From NCBI GenBank assembly GCA_947624585.1, contig CANQKZ010000005.1, positions 1 through 52,867 on the forward strand: a stretch of 52,867 nucleotides of DNA, read 5' to 3'. The stretch comes from an uncultured Oscillospiraceae bacterium. GTDB lineage: Bacteria; Bacillota; Clostridia; Oscillospirales; Oscillospiraceae. The position numbers and the translations under genes were made by a program. Of this stretch, positions 28,684 to 37,841 are shown one piece after another; within the stretch, counting starts at the first letter, position 1; every line of letters begins with the position of its first letter. The notes beneath the pieces were generated by a model that made no database searches, was not told where the DNA came from, and was given only the letters and a program-made list of their open reading frames with translations.

Positions 28684-30441
28684 TCATATCTCTTCGATGT
28701 TGTAGGCCGCCAGGATCTTCTCGTGGATGTCCTGGATGCCCTCGGGCTTGTCGATCTTCGGCGCTCTGGGGTCAAGCAGCCATGTCTTGGCCGAGTGAGT
28801 CTCGGTGATCTTGAACATGGGCGGCTCCTCCAGGGTGTCGATCTTCAGGCAGAACGGGTTGCGGGGGGCAAAGGCGTCGCCCTTGATGGCGTTGTACAGG
28901 GACGGCGGGGTGCCGGTGATGGAGTAGAGCTTGCTGCCGCTCTGGGCCAGCTGCGGAAGGGAGCTGAGCAAGGCCCAGGTGTAGGGGTGGTGCGGGTCGT
29001 AGAAGACCTCGTCCACGTTGCCCAACTCGATGATCTGACCGGCGTACAGCACGGCCACGCGGTCGGCAATGTTGGCGACAACGCCCAGGTCGTGGGTGAT
29101 GAAGACGATGGTGTAGCCGAATTCCTTCTGCAGGTCCTTGATGAGCCGCAGGATCTGGGCCTGGATGGTCACGTCCAGAGCCGTGGTGGGCTCGTCGCAG
29201 ATGAGGATCTTGGGCTGGCAGCTCAGGGCGATGGCAATGACGATCCTCTGGCGCATACCGCCGGAGTACTGGAAGGGGTAGTCGTCAAAACGCTGCTCGG
29301 CCTTGGGGATGCCCACCTTGTGCATAAGATCGATGGCGCGGCGGCGCGCCTCGGCCTCGGAGCAGCCCTGATGGCGGACGATGACGGAGGTGATCTGCTT
29401 GCCGATGGTGACGATGGGGTTTAAAGAGGTCATGGGGTCCTGGAACACGGTGGCGATGCGGCGGCCCCGGATCTGGTTCCAGTCCTTGGCGTACTTGACG
29501 TTGGCAAGGTTCAGGATGCAGGTGCCGTGGAGCTGGTCGGCCGTCTCGTCCAGGTACTTGACGCGGAAGGCCACGGTGTCGAACACCTTGTTGCGCTGGA
29601 TCTCGTCGTCCAGGTCCACGCCCATGATCATGGCCTTCTTCATGGCCTTGATGAGGCCGTTGAGGAGCTGGAGGCGCTTGTTGAAGCCGTAGCGGCCGAT
29701 GGAAAGGTAGATCTCCTTGGCAAGGATCTCGTTGCGCTCCAACGTCTTCTTGTCGGGCGTGCCGGTGATCTCCTTCTCGTACCGGGCCTTCAGCTCAGCC
29801 ATCTTCTTCTCATAGGCGCTCTGGTAGGCGGCGTCGGCCTGGGCGGCCTGCTTGTGGGCCTTGGCTTTGGCCTCGTTGGCGGCCTTCAGGTCCTTGATCT
29901 TTTTGTCGTACTCCTTGAGCTTCTGGGCCGCGTCCTTTATCTCCTGCTTCTGATGCTTGGGGTCAAAGGTCTGCTTTAAGTTGAAGAGGTTGGTCCGCTC
30001 GTCGGTCAGATCCTTCAAAGCCCTGTCGGCCTCGGCCTGCTCGGCGTGGGACAGGCCCATGCGCTCTTCTCTCTCGTCCTTGAGCTTCTCCATGGCCTGC
30101 CAGGTCTTGGCGCCGAATTCATATTTGGAATATTCATCCAGCTTTGCCTTGGCGTGCTTCATGAAGGACTCGGCCACGGCGTTTTTGGCCACGTGGGTGT
30201 CGGCCAGCTCGTCGTCGGAGAAGACCAGGGAGCCCTCGGAGATGAATCCGTTGGAATCCAGCATCCCGGCGAAGGTCTTGGTGAAGACGGATTTGCCGGA
30301 GCCGGACTCGCCCACGATGGCGATGGACTCGTTTTCATAAATATCCAGGTTGATGCCGCGGATGGCGGTCAAAATGCGTCCGCGGACGCGGAACTTCACG
30401 TGCAGGTCGCGCACGGAGAGCAATACTTTCTTGTCTTCCAT
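28684..30441 (-). CDS. oppD: Oligopeptide ABC transporter ATP-binding protein (OppD-like) with ~235 aa insertion
   Basis: GESGSGKSVFTKTFAGML; IRGRRIATVFQDPMTSLNP; YSGGMRQRIVIAIALSCQPKILICDEPTTALDVT. Charged, coiled-coil-like insert between Walker A and Q-loop. Confidence 0.92.
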   Translation of the reverse strand: MEDKKVLLSVRDLHVKFRVRGRILTAIRGINLDIYENESIAIVGESGSGKSVFTKTFAGMLDSNGFISEGSLVFSDDELADTHVAKNAVAESFMKHAKAKLDEYSKYEFGAKTWQAMEKLKDEREERMGLSHAEQAEADRALKDLTDERTNLFNLKQTFDPKHQKQEIKDAAQKLKEYDKKIKDLKAANEAKAKAHKQAAQADAAYQSAYEKKMAELKARYEKEITGTPDKKTLERNEILAKEIYLSIGRYGFNKRLQLLNGLIKAMKKAMIMGVDLDDEIQRNKVFDTVAFRVKYLDETADQLHGTCILNLANVKYAKDWNQIRGRRIATVFQDPMTSLNPIVTIGKQITSVIVRHQGCSEAEARRRAIDLMHKVGIPKAEQRFDDYPFQYSGGMRQRIVIAIALSCQPKILICDEPTTALDVTIQAQILRLIKDLQKEFGYTIVFITHDLGVVANIADRVAVLYAGQIIELGNVDEVFYDPHHPYTWALLSSLPQLAQSGSKLYSITGTPPSLYNAIKGDAFAPRNPFCLKIDTLEEPPMFKITETHSAKTWLLDPRAPKIDKPEGIQDIHEKILAAYNIEEI

Positions 30442-30453
30442 CGTTTGCCCTCC

Positions 30454-31443
30454 TCACATATGGGTCCTGGGGTCGGACGCGTCGCCCAGGTTCTGGCCGG
30501 TGACGTAAAGCACCACGGTGATGACGGAGGCAACGGCCACGGGGGTCCAGAACTCCCAGCCCCAGCCGGGAGTGACCATGGCCTGCTGGGCCTCATAGAT
30601 CAGGCGGCCCAGAGAGACCTCGGACATGCCCAGGCCGATGTAGGACAGGAACACCTCGGAGGAGATGTAGCCCGGGATGGCGGCGGCGATCTCCAGCACG
30701 ATGACGGAGGTCATGAAGGGCAGGATGTTCTTGGTGGCGATCTTGAAGATGCTGGTGCCCAGGCAGCGGGAGGCCAGGTTGTACTCGTGGTCGCGGATGA
30801 TGATGACGCGGGTCCTGATGTAGTAGGCGATGCCCAGCCAGCCCATGACGGTCATGGCGAAGACCAGGGTCCAGAAGCTGGGGGAGAAGACCATGACCAT
30901 GACGGAGATGAACAGCGTGGAGGGGATGTTGCCCAGGATGTTGTAGACCTCGTTCATGATCATATCCATTCGCCTTGAGAAGCCCCAGACGGCGCCCAGC
31001 ATGATGCCGATGGTCATGTTGATGGCCGCGCAGATGAGGGCCAGGGAGATGGAGATGCGGGAGCCGTTCCAGATGGCGTTGAAGGTGGAGGCGCCGGTGC
31101 GGCCGGAGCCGAAGATCCACTTCAGCGAGGCGCCGTGGCGGGCGAAGGCCGCTGTGGGCGTCAGGTGCTGGACGCCGGTCTCGTTGACGTACAGGTACGG
31201 GTCCACCTGATCGTCGTAGCCGATGACGGAGGGGTAGATGTACGCGAAGAGCACAACGACCGCCAGGATGGTCAGGACGATGATGTTGATCTTCTTGCGG
31301 AAGAACACGCGGAACACGGACTTCCAGTAGGAGTAGCGCGGAGCGGTGATCTTTTCCGACTCGAGCTCGTCCTTGTCGATCTGAGTGAACAGCTCCGCAT
31401 CAGTCATATTATATTTCTTAGCAAAATCTTCCATGCCGCTCAC
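30454..31443 (-). CDS. oppC: Oligopeptide ABC transporter permease (OppC-like)
   Basis: GSGRTGASTFNAIWNGSRISISLAL, YISSEVFLSYIGLGMSE, multi-TM. Confidence 0.92.
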   Translation of the reverse strand: MSGMEDFAKKYNMTDAELFTQIDKDELESEKITAPRYSYWKSVFRVFFRKKINIIVLTILAVVVLFAYIYPSVIGYDDQVDPYLYVNETGVQHLTPTAAFARHGASLKWIFGSGRTGASTFNAIWNGSRISISLALICAAINMTIGIMLGAVWGFSRRMDMIMNEVYNILGNIPSTLFISVMVMVFSPSFWTLVFAMTVMGWLGIAYYIRTRVIIIRDHEYNLASRCLGTSIFKIATKNILPFMTSVIVLEIAAAIPGYISSEVFLSYIGLGMSEVSLGRLIYEAQQAMVTPGWGWEFWTPVAVASVITVVLYVTGQNLGDASDPRTHM

Positions 31444-33035
31444 CTCGATTTATCCGTAAAGGAGATTCTCGGGTCCACCATGGCCATCAGCACGTCGCCC
31501 AGGATCAGGGACAGGACGGACAGGACGGCGTAGAACAGGGTGACGCCCACGATGACCGCGTTGTCGTACTGGTTGATGGCGTCGATGAGAAGTCCGCCGG
31601 CGCCGGGTACCAGGTAGACGCGCTCGGTGATGAGAGCGCCGGTCATGGCAAAGAGCAGGGAGCCGGGGATGCCCTGGATGATGGGGATGGCGGATACCTT
31701 CATGACGTGCTTGAAGAAGATCTCGGTCTCGGACATACCGCCGGACCGGGCGAACTTGACGTAGTCGGAGTTCATCTGGTCGATCATGTACCGGCGCATC
31801 CACTTCATCATGCTGGCGATGGAGGGCAGCGCCAGGGAGACGATGGGCAGGATGTACATGGCCTTCGTAACATTGTCCATGTCGAAGGTCCACGGCAAGC
31901 CTATGGCGCGGCCGATGCCCTTGAAGATGAAGATGTAGGCCAGGGACGGGACGGCGGAGATGAACATGATGTACACCGTGCCGATCTTGTCCAGGATGCC
32001 CTCCTTGTACCGGGCCATCAGGACGCCCAAAGGCAGGGCCAGGATGTAGACCATGACGGTGGAGATGATGCCGATGACGAAGGAGTAGCCCATACGGGAC
32101 ATGTTGTTCTTATAGGTGTTGACGTTGGTGTAGTCGTCCTCGTACCGCTGCTGATACATCACGTTGGCGTCGCGGGAACCGGCGATATAGGTGGCGGTGT
32201 GCAGGTTGTCCGCGCTCTGCTCCGAAAGGCCCGTGGGATAGGTCAGGGGCTGCTGGACGTAGGCGCCCTGGCCCTGGGTCATGCTGGAGAATACCTCCAC
32301 GCCGCGGGTGACGGTGAAGGAGGTGCCCAGGTGGATGTTCACGAAGTTCTGATGAATGAAGGGGAAGCTGCTATCGAAATACAGAAGATACTTGTGGGTG
32401 GTGCCGTTGCCGATGATGGCGGGGGAGAATACCTTCTTGCCGCCGTTCTCCGCCTGCTTCACCGGGTCGTACAGGGTAAAGGTAAGCCCCCGCTTGCCGA
32501 TGTCCTGTGTCTCGGGCACCTTGTGGATGTTGTCGAATTCAAGGATCCCTGTAAAGTAGTTCCAAAGTCTTACCAGCACGTTCTTCTCCTTGTAGGCGAA
32601 GAGCGCCTGCTGGCCGCCGGTGACGATCCTGTTCTTGGAGACAACAGCTCCCAGGCGGCGCACCGTGTAGCCGTTGGATGCGGCATAGTCATAGAAACGC
32701 TTGACGAACTCGGCGGTGGTCTCGCTGTCATCGCTGCCGTCGTCCGCCTTGCCGATGGAGGAAGCCGCAGCGCGGGTCTCCTCTGTGATCTCGCCGCTGC
32801 GCGCCAAATCGTTCAGATAGTCGTTGAAGGGGAGGTAATCCAGATATCCGTATTCCTCCCACCGCTGATACATATACGTTGTTCTGGCGTTATTGGTGAC
32901 CTTTGTGTACTGCGGATCGGTCTTGAATATCTTCTGCCGGTCCATCAGCCCATACACCAGGATCATGACGATAAGGATGACCATCACGATGGAAAACAAC
33001 CCATGCAGCAGTCTTTTTACTACGTATTTTCCCAT
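31440..33035 (-). CDS. oppB: Oligopeptide ABC transporter permease (OppB-like) with large extracytoplasmic insert
   Basis: MGKYVVKRLLHGLFSIVMVILIVMIL; C-terminal permease LFAMTGALITERVYLVPGAGGLLIDAI. 531 aa versus ~300 aa for a typical OppB. Confidence 0.9.
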   Translation of the reverse strand: MGKYVVKRLLHGLFSIVMVILIVMILVYGLMDRQKIFKTDPQYTKVTNNARTTYMYQRWEEYGYLDYLPFNDYLNDLARSGEITEETRAAASSIGKADDGSDDSETTAEFVKRFYDYAASNGYTVRRLGAVVSKNRIVTGGQQALFAYKEKNVLVRLWNYFTGILEFDNIHKVPETQDIGKRGLTFTLYDPVKQAENGGKKVFSPAIIGNGTTHKYLLYFDSSFPFIHQNFVNIHLGTSFTVTRGVEVFSSMTQGQGAYVQQPLTYPTGLSEQSADNLHTATYIAGSRDANVMYQQRYEDDYTNVNTYKNNMSRMGYSFVIGIISTVMVYILALPLGVLMARYKEGILDKIGTVYIMFISAVPSLAYIFIFKGIGRAIGLPWTFDMDNVTKAMYILPIVSLALPSIASMMKWMRRYMIDQMNSDYVKFARSGGMSETEIFFKHVMKVSAIPIIQGIPGSLLFAMTGALITERVYLVPGAGGLLIDAINQYDNAVIVGVTLFYAVLSVLSLILGDVLMAMVDPRISFTDKSR

Positions 33036-33133
33036 ATATCACCCAGCTCTCTTGCAAGATTATTTATGTTGCAAGCCGCCCCCTTGGGGACCGCTCTTTG
33101 GGTCTTTTGGCAATTAAAGAATTGAATTTGGAA

Positions 33134-33161
33134 ATGGGGGCGGGTTTTGCCCCGCCCCCAT
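33134..33161. promoter_or_regulatory. Intercistronic GC-rich hairpin between oppA and oppB
   Basis: ATGGGGGCGGG-TTTTGC-CCCGCCCCCAT, 11-bp perfect stem; no strong T tract on the minus strand. Confidence 0.7.
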
Positions 33162-33194
33162 TGCGAGAATTCAGTTGACGTCCGCGCTGTGGGA

Positions 33195-35507
33195 TCAATA
33201 CAGGCCCCAGGCGATGCACTCGTAGCCATAAGGAATGACGGTGTCCAGATAGGTCTGGGGATCGCCGTAGTCAGGACCCCAGCCGGTGAGACCGCCCAGG
33301 TCGTAGTTCATCATGTAGCCGTCGGTCGGGTTGTAGTTGGAGTCGTTCTCGGTGTCGCCGTCGCCGGCAGCAACCAGGTTGACGATGACGCGTCCGCCGA
33401 AGGCGGCGTCATAGGACTGCTTCACGGCCTGCTGAGCGGCGGAAGCGGTGGTGTCATAGTCGGAGTAGGGCATGTCGAGGTAGATGGGATTCTCGGTGGA
33501 GATCTCAATATCCTCGGCGGCCAGCTCCTCGATGGCCTTGTCCAGATACTCAGCGGCAGCGGTGGGATTGTACCAGCCGTCGAAGCCGAAGCTGGAGCCG
33601 GCTCCGTCAGCGCCGGCGGGATCCCAAACCTTCATGGGATAGCCGTCAGCGGTGATGGCGGCCTGGAGGATCTCGCCGTAGTTGGTGCCGGCGGGGAAGG
33701 TGGTGGGAGTGCCGGCGATGTCCACGGTCACTTCCTTGGACAGAGTGGTGAAGTTGCCGGGGACGTAGGAGTTGGTCATCTGGCCGTCGGGATCGGCCTC
33801 GCCGTAGACGTTGACCATGTAGGTGTGACGGTCATAGGAGAGGGCCAGGGCCAGACGGAAGTTCTGGTTGAGCATGGCGGCCGCGGTGCGCTCGGCGTCG
33901 GTCACGGTCTTGGTGGAGACCATGGCGGAGGGATCGTTGTACAGGTTGCTGTGGGCATAGCGGTTGACGTTGTTCCAGTTCATGATGGACGTGGTGCCCT
34001 CGTGGCTGGAGTAACCGTAAGCCTCAACATAGTTCTTGGAGGGATCGACCTCGGAGGCCTTCTGCTCGGCGATAGGACGGACCTGAGAGGAAACGGTGAC
34101 GGAGTAGAAGGTGCCCTCCTCGAAGTTGTTCCACGCGAACAGAGGATCGGTGCCGTCGAAATAGCGGCGGGTGATGGACTTGATGCGCACGTTATCAGGA
34201 TTCCAGTAGCTGGGGTTGGCAGTGTAGGCAATGGTGTTCTGATAGGTGTAGTTGGTGATCAGGTAGGGGCCGCAGTAAGCGATGTGCTCAGGATCGGTGC
34301 CGTACAGATAATCGGAGGCAGCGGCGTCGAACTCAGCGCCGAACTTGCCGCCCTGGGAGACGTAGTAGTCGCGGCTCATGGGGGCCAGCGCGCTGTAACC
34401 GGTCAGGGTCAGGAACCAGGGGGCGTTGACCTCGAGGGTGTACTGGAGGGTGTAGTCGTCAAGGGCCTTCACGCCGACCTGAGAGAAGTCGGTGATCTCG
34501 CCGGTGCCGTACTCGCGCAGGTTCTTGACGGTGCCGTAGATCAGGTCCGCAAGGCCGGCCTTGGTGTCGCAGGAGTGCTGGAGAGCGGCGACCCAGTCGT
34601 CAGCCTTCACTTCGCCGACCTCGGTGCCCTGGCTGGTGACCCACTTCACACCCTGACGGATGTGGAAGGTGTAGGTGAGACCGTCATCGGAGACCTCATA
34701 GCTCTCGGCAAGGCCGGGCTGCTGCATGTTCTCGTTGTTATAGATGAGCAGACCGTCCCAGGTGGGGGAGGTGACCTCACCGGAGGTGGCCTGAGCCGTG
34801 CCCAAAGTGTCCCAGGTGGTGGGGGTCGCGGTGTAGGTGAAGGTCAGGGTGTCGGCAAGAGTGAAGCCCTTCTCGGCGGCCCAGTCCACGAGGGCCTGAT
34901 AGGCCTCGCCGGTGCCGACCTTGCTGCTCCAGAGAGTGGTGGCCTCGGCGCGCTCGGCGGGAGTCAGAGGACGTTCGTTGACGACCAGCAGGTTCCTGTA
35001 TCCGCGGTAGGTCTGGTCATAGCCCCAAGTGACGGTGGGCACGGAACGCGGAATGACTCTGGAGATGCCGGTGCCGCCGGTGTTGTTCTGCATGGGCACG
35101 CCCATGGCGGCCTCGAGGAACTTGGCCTCGGCGACGGCCATCTTGGCGGCGCGGACGCTGGTGTCGACCTCGGCAAGAGCCTCCTGATAGGCGGCGTAGA
35201 AGTCGCCCAGAACCAGGTCGTAGATCTCGTCGGACTTCTCCTCGTAGCCGGCGGCGTCGAACGCCTCGGCGGTGTAGACGTCGGCAGCCAGACGGGTGTC
35301 GACCTCTGCGGGAGGCTCGGGAGTGGTGTCCTCGCCGGTGTCGGCGGGAGGCGTGGTGGTCTCTCCGGTGTCAGCCGGAGGCGTGGTGGTGGTGCTGCCG
35401 GTGTCGCCGCTGGGGGTAGTAGTGGTGGTGTCGCCGCCGCCGCAGGCAGCAAGGCTCAGGCACATCGCCAGGGCAAGCACCAAGCAAAGGATCTTGGTCT
35501 TTTTCAC
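33195..35507 (-). CDS. oppA: Peptide ABC transporter substrate-binding lipoprotein
   Basis: Lipobox CLSLAACGGG; Thr/Pro-rich linker; SBP family 5 features (SYEVSDDGLTYTFHIRQGVKW). Confidence 0.93.
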   Translation of the reverse strand: MKKTKILCLVLALAMCLSLAACGGGDTTTTTPSGDTGSTTTTPPADTGETTTPPADTGEDTTPEPPAEVDTRLAADVYTAEAFDAAGYEEKSDEIYDLVLGDFYAAYQEALAEVDTSVRAAKMAVAEAKFLEAAMGVPMQNNTGGTGISRVIPRSVPTVTWGYDQTYRGYRNLLVVNERPLTPAERAEATTLWSSKVGTGEAYQALVDWAAEKGFTLADTLTFTYTATPTTWDTLGTAQATSGEVTSPTWDGLLIYNNENMQQPGLAESYEVSDDGLTYTFHIRQGVKWVTSQGTEVGEVKADDWVAALQHSCDTKAGLADLIYGTVKNLREYGTGEITDFSQVGVKALDDYTLQYTLEVNAPWFLTLTGYSALAPMSRDYYVSQGGKFGAEFDAAASDYLYGTDPEHIAYCGPYLITNYTYQNTIAYTANPSYWNPDNVRIKSITRRYFDGTDPLFAWNNFEEGTFYSVTVSSQVRPIAEQKASEVDPSKNYVEAYGYSSHEGTTSIMNWNNVNRYAHSNLYNDPSAMVSTKTVTDAERTAAAMLNQNFRLALALSYDRHTYMVNVYGEADPDGQMTNSYVPGNFTTLSKEVTVDIAGTPTTFPAGTNYGEILQAAITADGYPMKVWDPAGADGAGSSFGFDGWYNPTAAAEYLDKAIEELAAEDIEISTENPIYLDMPYSDYDTTASAAQQAVKQSYDAAFGGRVIVNLVAAGDGDTENDSNYNPTDGYMMNYDLGGLTGWGPDYGDPQTYLDTVIPYGYECIAWGLY

Positions 35508-35663
35508 TGTGTTTTCCTCCTAAAAAATTTTTATTTTAAAATGTACCGCCGAAATTATGTAACGAGAGGTGCACTTTAAAAATCTGCATATTAAAAAAGC
35601 GCAAATTGCAAAAATCGGGTCGTTTTTCGATTTATTGCGTCAAATGCCTTTTTTAATATCTGC

Positions 35664-35692
35664 ATTATAACACACACTTTGCCAACATACAA
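35664..35692 (-). promoter_or_regulatory. Candidate promoter for the opp operon
   Basis: Minus strand: TTGTAT-17 bp-TATAAT. Confidence 0.5.
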
Positions 35693-35846
35693 GAAAAAAT
35701 TTTGAACCGGTTGTGAAAATTTTTTGCAGGGGACCCGTTTTTTCCCGGTCAAATGGCCGAAAAACGGCATTTTACTGTGACCTTTGACCAATGAGGCAAT
35801 ATTCGGGCGCAAAATTTTGTAAAAACGCACAAGAGACGCACAATTG

Positions 35847-35875
35847 TTGACAATCGGCGCGGAAGGCCGTATAAT
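35847..35875 (+). promoter_or_regulatory. Consensus sigma-70/SigA-type promoter
   Basis: TTGACA (35847-35852)-17 bp-TATAAT (35870-35875), upstream of the zinc-ribbon gene. Confidence 0.75.
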
Positions 35876-36003
35876 TTCAGGTGGAACGCGGCCTTTGGGC
35901 GCAATATGTTGTTGGGATCTCATATAATCTATACAACATCTGCATATTTTAAGCGGTTTTCGCGCGGTTTGCGAAGAATACTTTTCTGTGAGGTGAAAAT
36001 GCC

Positions 36004-37218
36004 ATGCGGGTCTGTCCCAACTGTCGGAAAAACGTGGCGGAGAGGGAATACTGCGAAAACTGCGGGTACAAATTCCCGGAGGGCGGCGGAAAGCGGAAAC
36101 GGCGGGGGATCCTGGCCGGACTTGCGTGGGGCGGCGCGACGCTGGCGGCGCTGGTCCTTATGTGTTTTGTGCTCCTGCGGCCCCGGGCGGGGTTCGAGGA
36201 GATCCAGCGGCGGGCGCTCATCGATCCGGCGCTGGAGCTGGCGAAGGCGGCGCTGGAATTTGCCGAGTCGCCGGAGCTGAGCGCGGATCTGACGCTGACG
36301 GCGGACTGCGACGACTTCCTTCTCTCCCGTGTGCTGGCCGGGTCCGGCGCGGCGCTGAAGCTGGAGATCGGGGACGGGGACGCCCTTGTGAACGGCGCGG
36401 TGACGGTGATGGGCAGCACGGCCCTTACGGGGTATGTGACCTTACGGGACGGGAGGCTGGGCTTCGCCCTGCCCCAGGCGGACGGGAAGTACTACAGCGG
36501 CGCGGCGCTGACATTGCCGGAGGTGGACGCGGAGGACCTCTCCGGGCGGCTGGAGCGGTGCGCGGACATCCTCTTTGAGGCGGTCAACGAACGGAATCTG
36601 GCGGTGTACGAGAAGGAGGAGCTGCGCCTGGAGGCGCTGGGGCGGTCCTTCACCGGGACAAGGTATGTGTTCGAGCCGTCCCCGGCGGAGACGGAGGCCG
36701 CCGTCGCGGCTATAGAGGAGGAGCTGGGCGTCAGTCTGCCCGTGCCGGACGGATTTGTGTGGTCCCTGTGCGCGGAGGGGACGAAGCTGCGGAGCCTGGC
36801 CTTTTCGGCGGAGGGCGCGGAGGTCGTTCTGGAGGCGTACGGGACGCTGAAAAAGGGGATGGAGGCCGCGTGGACGCTGGGATATAACGGATTTACAACG
36901 ACTGTAAAGGGCACGCTCCGATTGGAGGGACGGCGGCTCTCCGGCGCCTATGCCGGGGACGGGTTCGGGGGGACCTTCGCCCTCGGCGGGGGCGAGCCTC
37001 TGGACGTGACCCTGGCTCTGGAGGGGGACCCCCTGGGGGTGGGCATCGACGGGCTGAGCTTTGCGCTTGTGTCCTCCGCCCCCTCCACCGCCCGGGAGCC
37101 CGAGGGGGAGCCGGAGGACATATCCGGGTACACCCTCTGGGAGGTGCTGGAACTGGCCGGGGGCCTTTTGGAGGACCTCGCGGAAGATATTTCCTATGAA
37201 ATGGGAGGTATGTTCTGA
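36004..37218 (+). CDS. Zinc-ribbon, membrane-anchored hypothetical protein
   Basis: CPNCRKNVAEREYCENCGYKFP followed by one TM; operonic with the ABC genes. Confidence 0.8.
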   Translation: MRVCPNCRKNVAEREYCENCGYKFPEGGGKRKRRGILAGLAWGGATLAALVLMCFVLLRPRAGFEEIQRRALIDPALELAKAALEFAESPELSADLTLTADCDDFLLSRVLAGSGAALKLEIGDGDALVNGAVTVMGSTALTGYVTLRDGRLGFALPQADGKYYSGAALTLPEVDAEDLSGRLERCADILFEAVNERNLAVYEKEELRLEALGRSFTGTRYVFEPSPAETEAAVAAIEEELGVSLPVPDGFVWSLCAEGTKLRSLAFSAEGAEVVLEAYGTLKKGMEAAWTLGYNGFTTTVKGTLRLEGRRLSGAYAGDGFGGTFALGGGEPLDVTLALEGDPLGVGIDGLSFALVSSAPSTAREPEGEPEDISGYTLWEVLELAGGLLEDLAEDISYEMGGMF

Positions 37219-37841
37219 TGGAATACGCGGCGCGGTGCGGGGATATCGTGAAGAGCTACGGCAGGCGGCGGGTACTGGGGCCGGTTTCGCTGGAGGTGCG
37301 GGCCGGGGAGCTGGCGGCTCTGCGGGGACCCAACGGGGCGGGGAAATCCACGCTCCTGGCGGTGCTGGCGGGCGTCCTGCGGCCGGACGGGGGGACCGTG
37401 GAGCGGTGCGGCCCGGTGGGGTATGTGCCCCAGGAGCTGAGTCTCTACGAGTCCCTGACGGCGGGGGAGAATCTGCGGTTCTGGGGGCTGGCCGCCGGGA
37501 TGCCGGACTGGGCCATCCGGGCGCGGGTCCGGTGGCTCCTGGAGCGGCTGGGGCTGGAGGACAGGGCCGGGGCACAGGTGTCGGCGCTGTCCGGCGGCAT
37601 GAAGCGGAGGCTCCATCTGGCGTCGGCCCTGATGGTGACGCCGGACCTGCTGCTCCTGGACGAACCCACGGTGGGCGCGGACGGGGACTCGGCGGAGCTC
37701 ATTCTGGCGCTGCTGCGGCACGTGTGTTCCCTGGGGACGGCGGTGCTGATGGCGACCCATGAGGAGCGGGACCTGGCGGCCTGCCACCGGGTCATCGGGC
37801 TGGAGGCCGGGAGGCTCACGGGGGAGGTGTCCGCGCCGTGA
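37218..37841 (+). CDS. ABC transporter ATP-binding protein
   Basis: GPNGAGKSTLLAVLAG, SALSGGMKRRLHLASALMVTPDLLLLDEPTVGAD. Confidence 0.93.
   Translation: MEYAARCGDIVKSYGRRRVLGPVSLEVRAGELAALRGPNGAGKSTLLAVLAGVLRPDGGTVERCGPVGYVPQELSLYESLTAGENLRFWGLAAGMPDWAIRARVRWLLERLGLEDRAGAQVSALSGGMKRRLHLASALMVTPDLLLLDEPTVGADGDSAELILALLRHVCSLGTAVLMATHEERDLAACHRVIGLEAGRLTGEVSAP

Noticed and set aside
27358-29424. 688 aa plus-strand ORF opposite oppF/oppD
   Set aside because: Antisense shadow ORF rich in Asp/Gly/Leu/Val; the real ABC ATPases are on the minus strand.
35330-35460. Possible variable repeat tract in oppA (TTTPPADTGE units)
   Set aside because: Short imperfect Thr/Pro linker after the lipobox, common in Gram-positive substrate-binding lipoproteins; not evidence of phase variation.
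33147-35579. 810 aa plus-strand ORF opposite oppA
   Set aside because: Low-complexity Gly/Val/Asp-rich translation antisense to a clear OppA; typical shadow ORF of GC-rich coding sequence.
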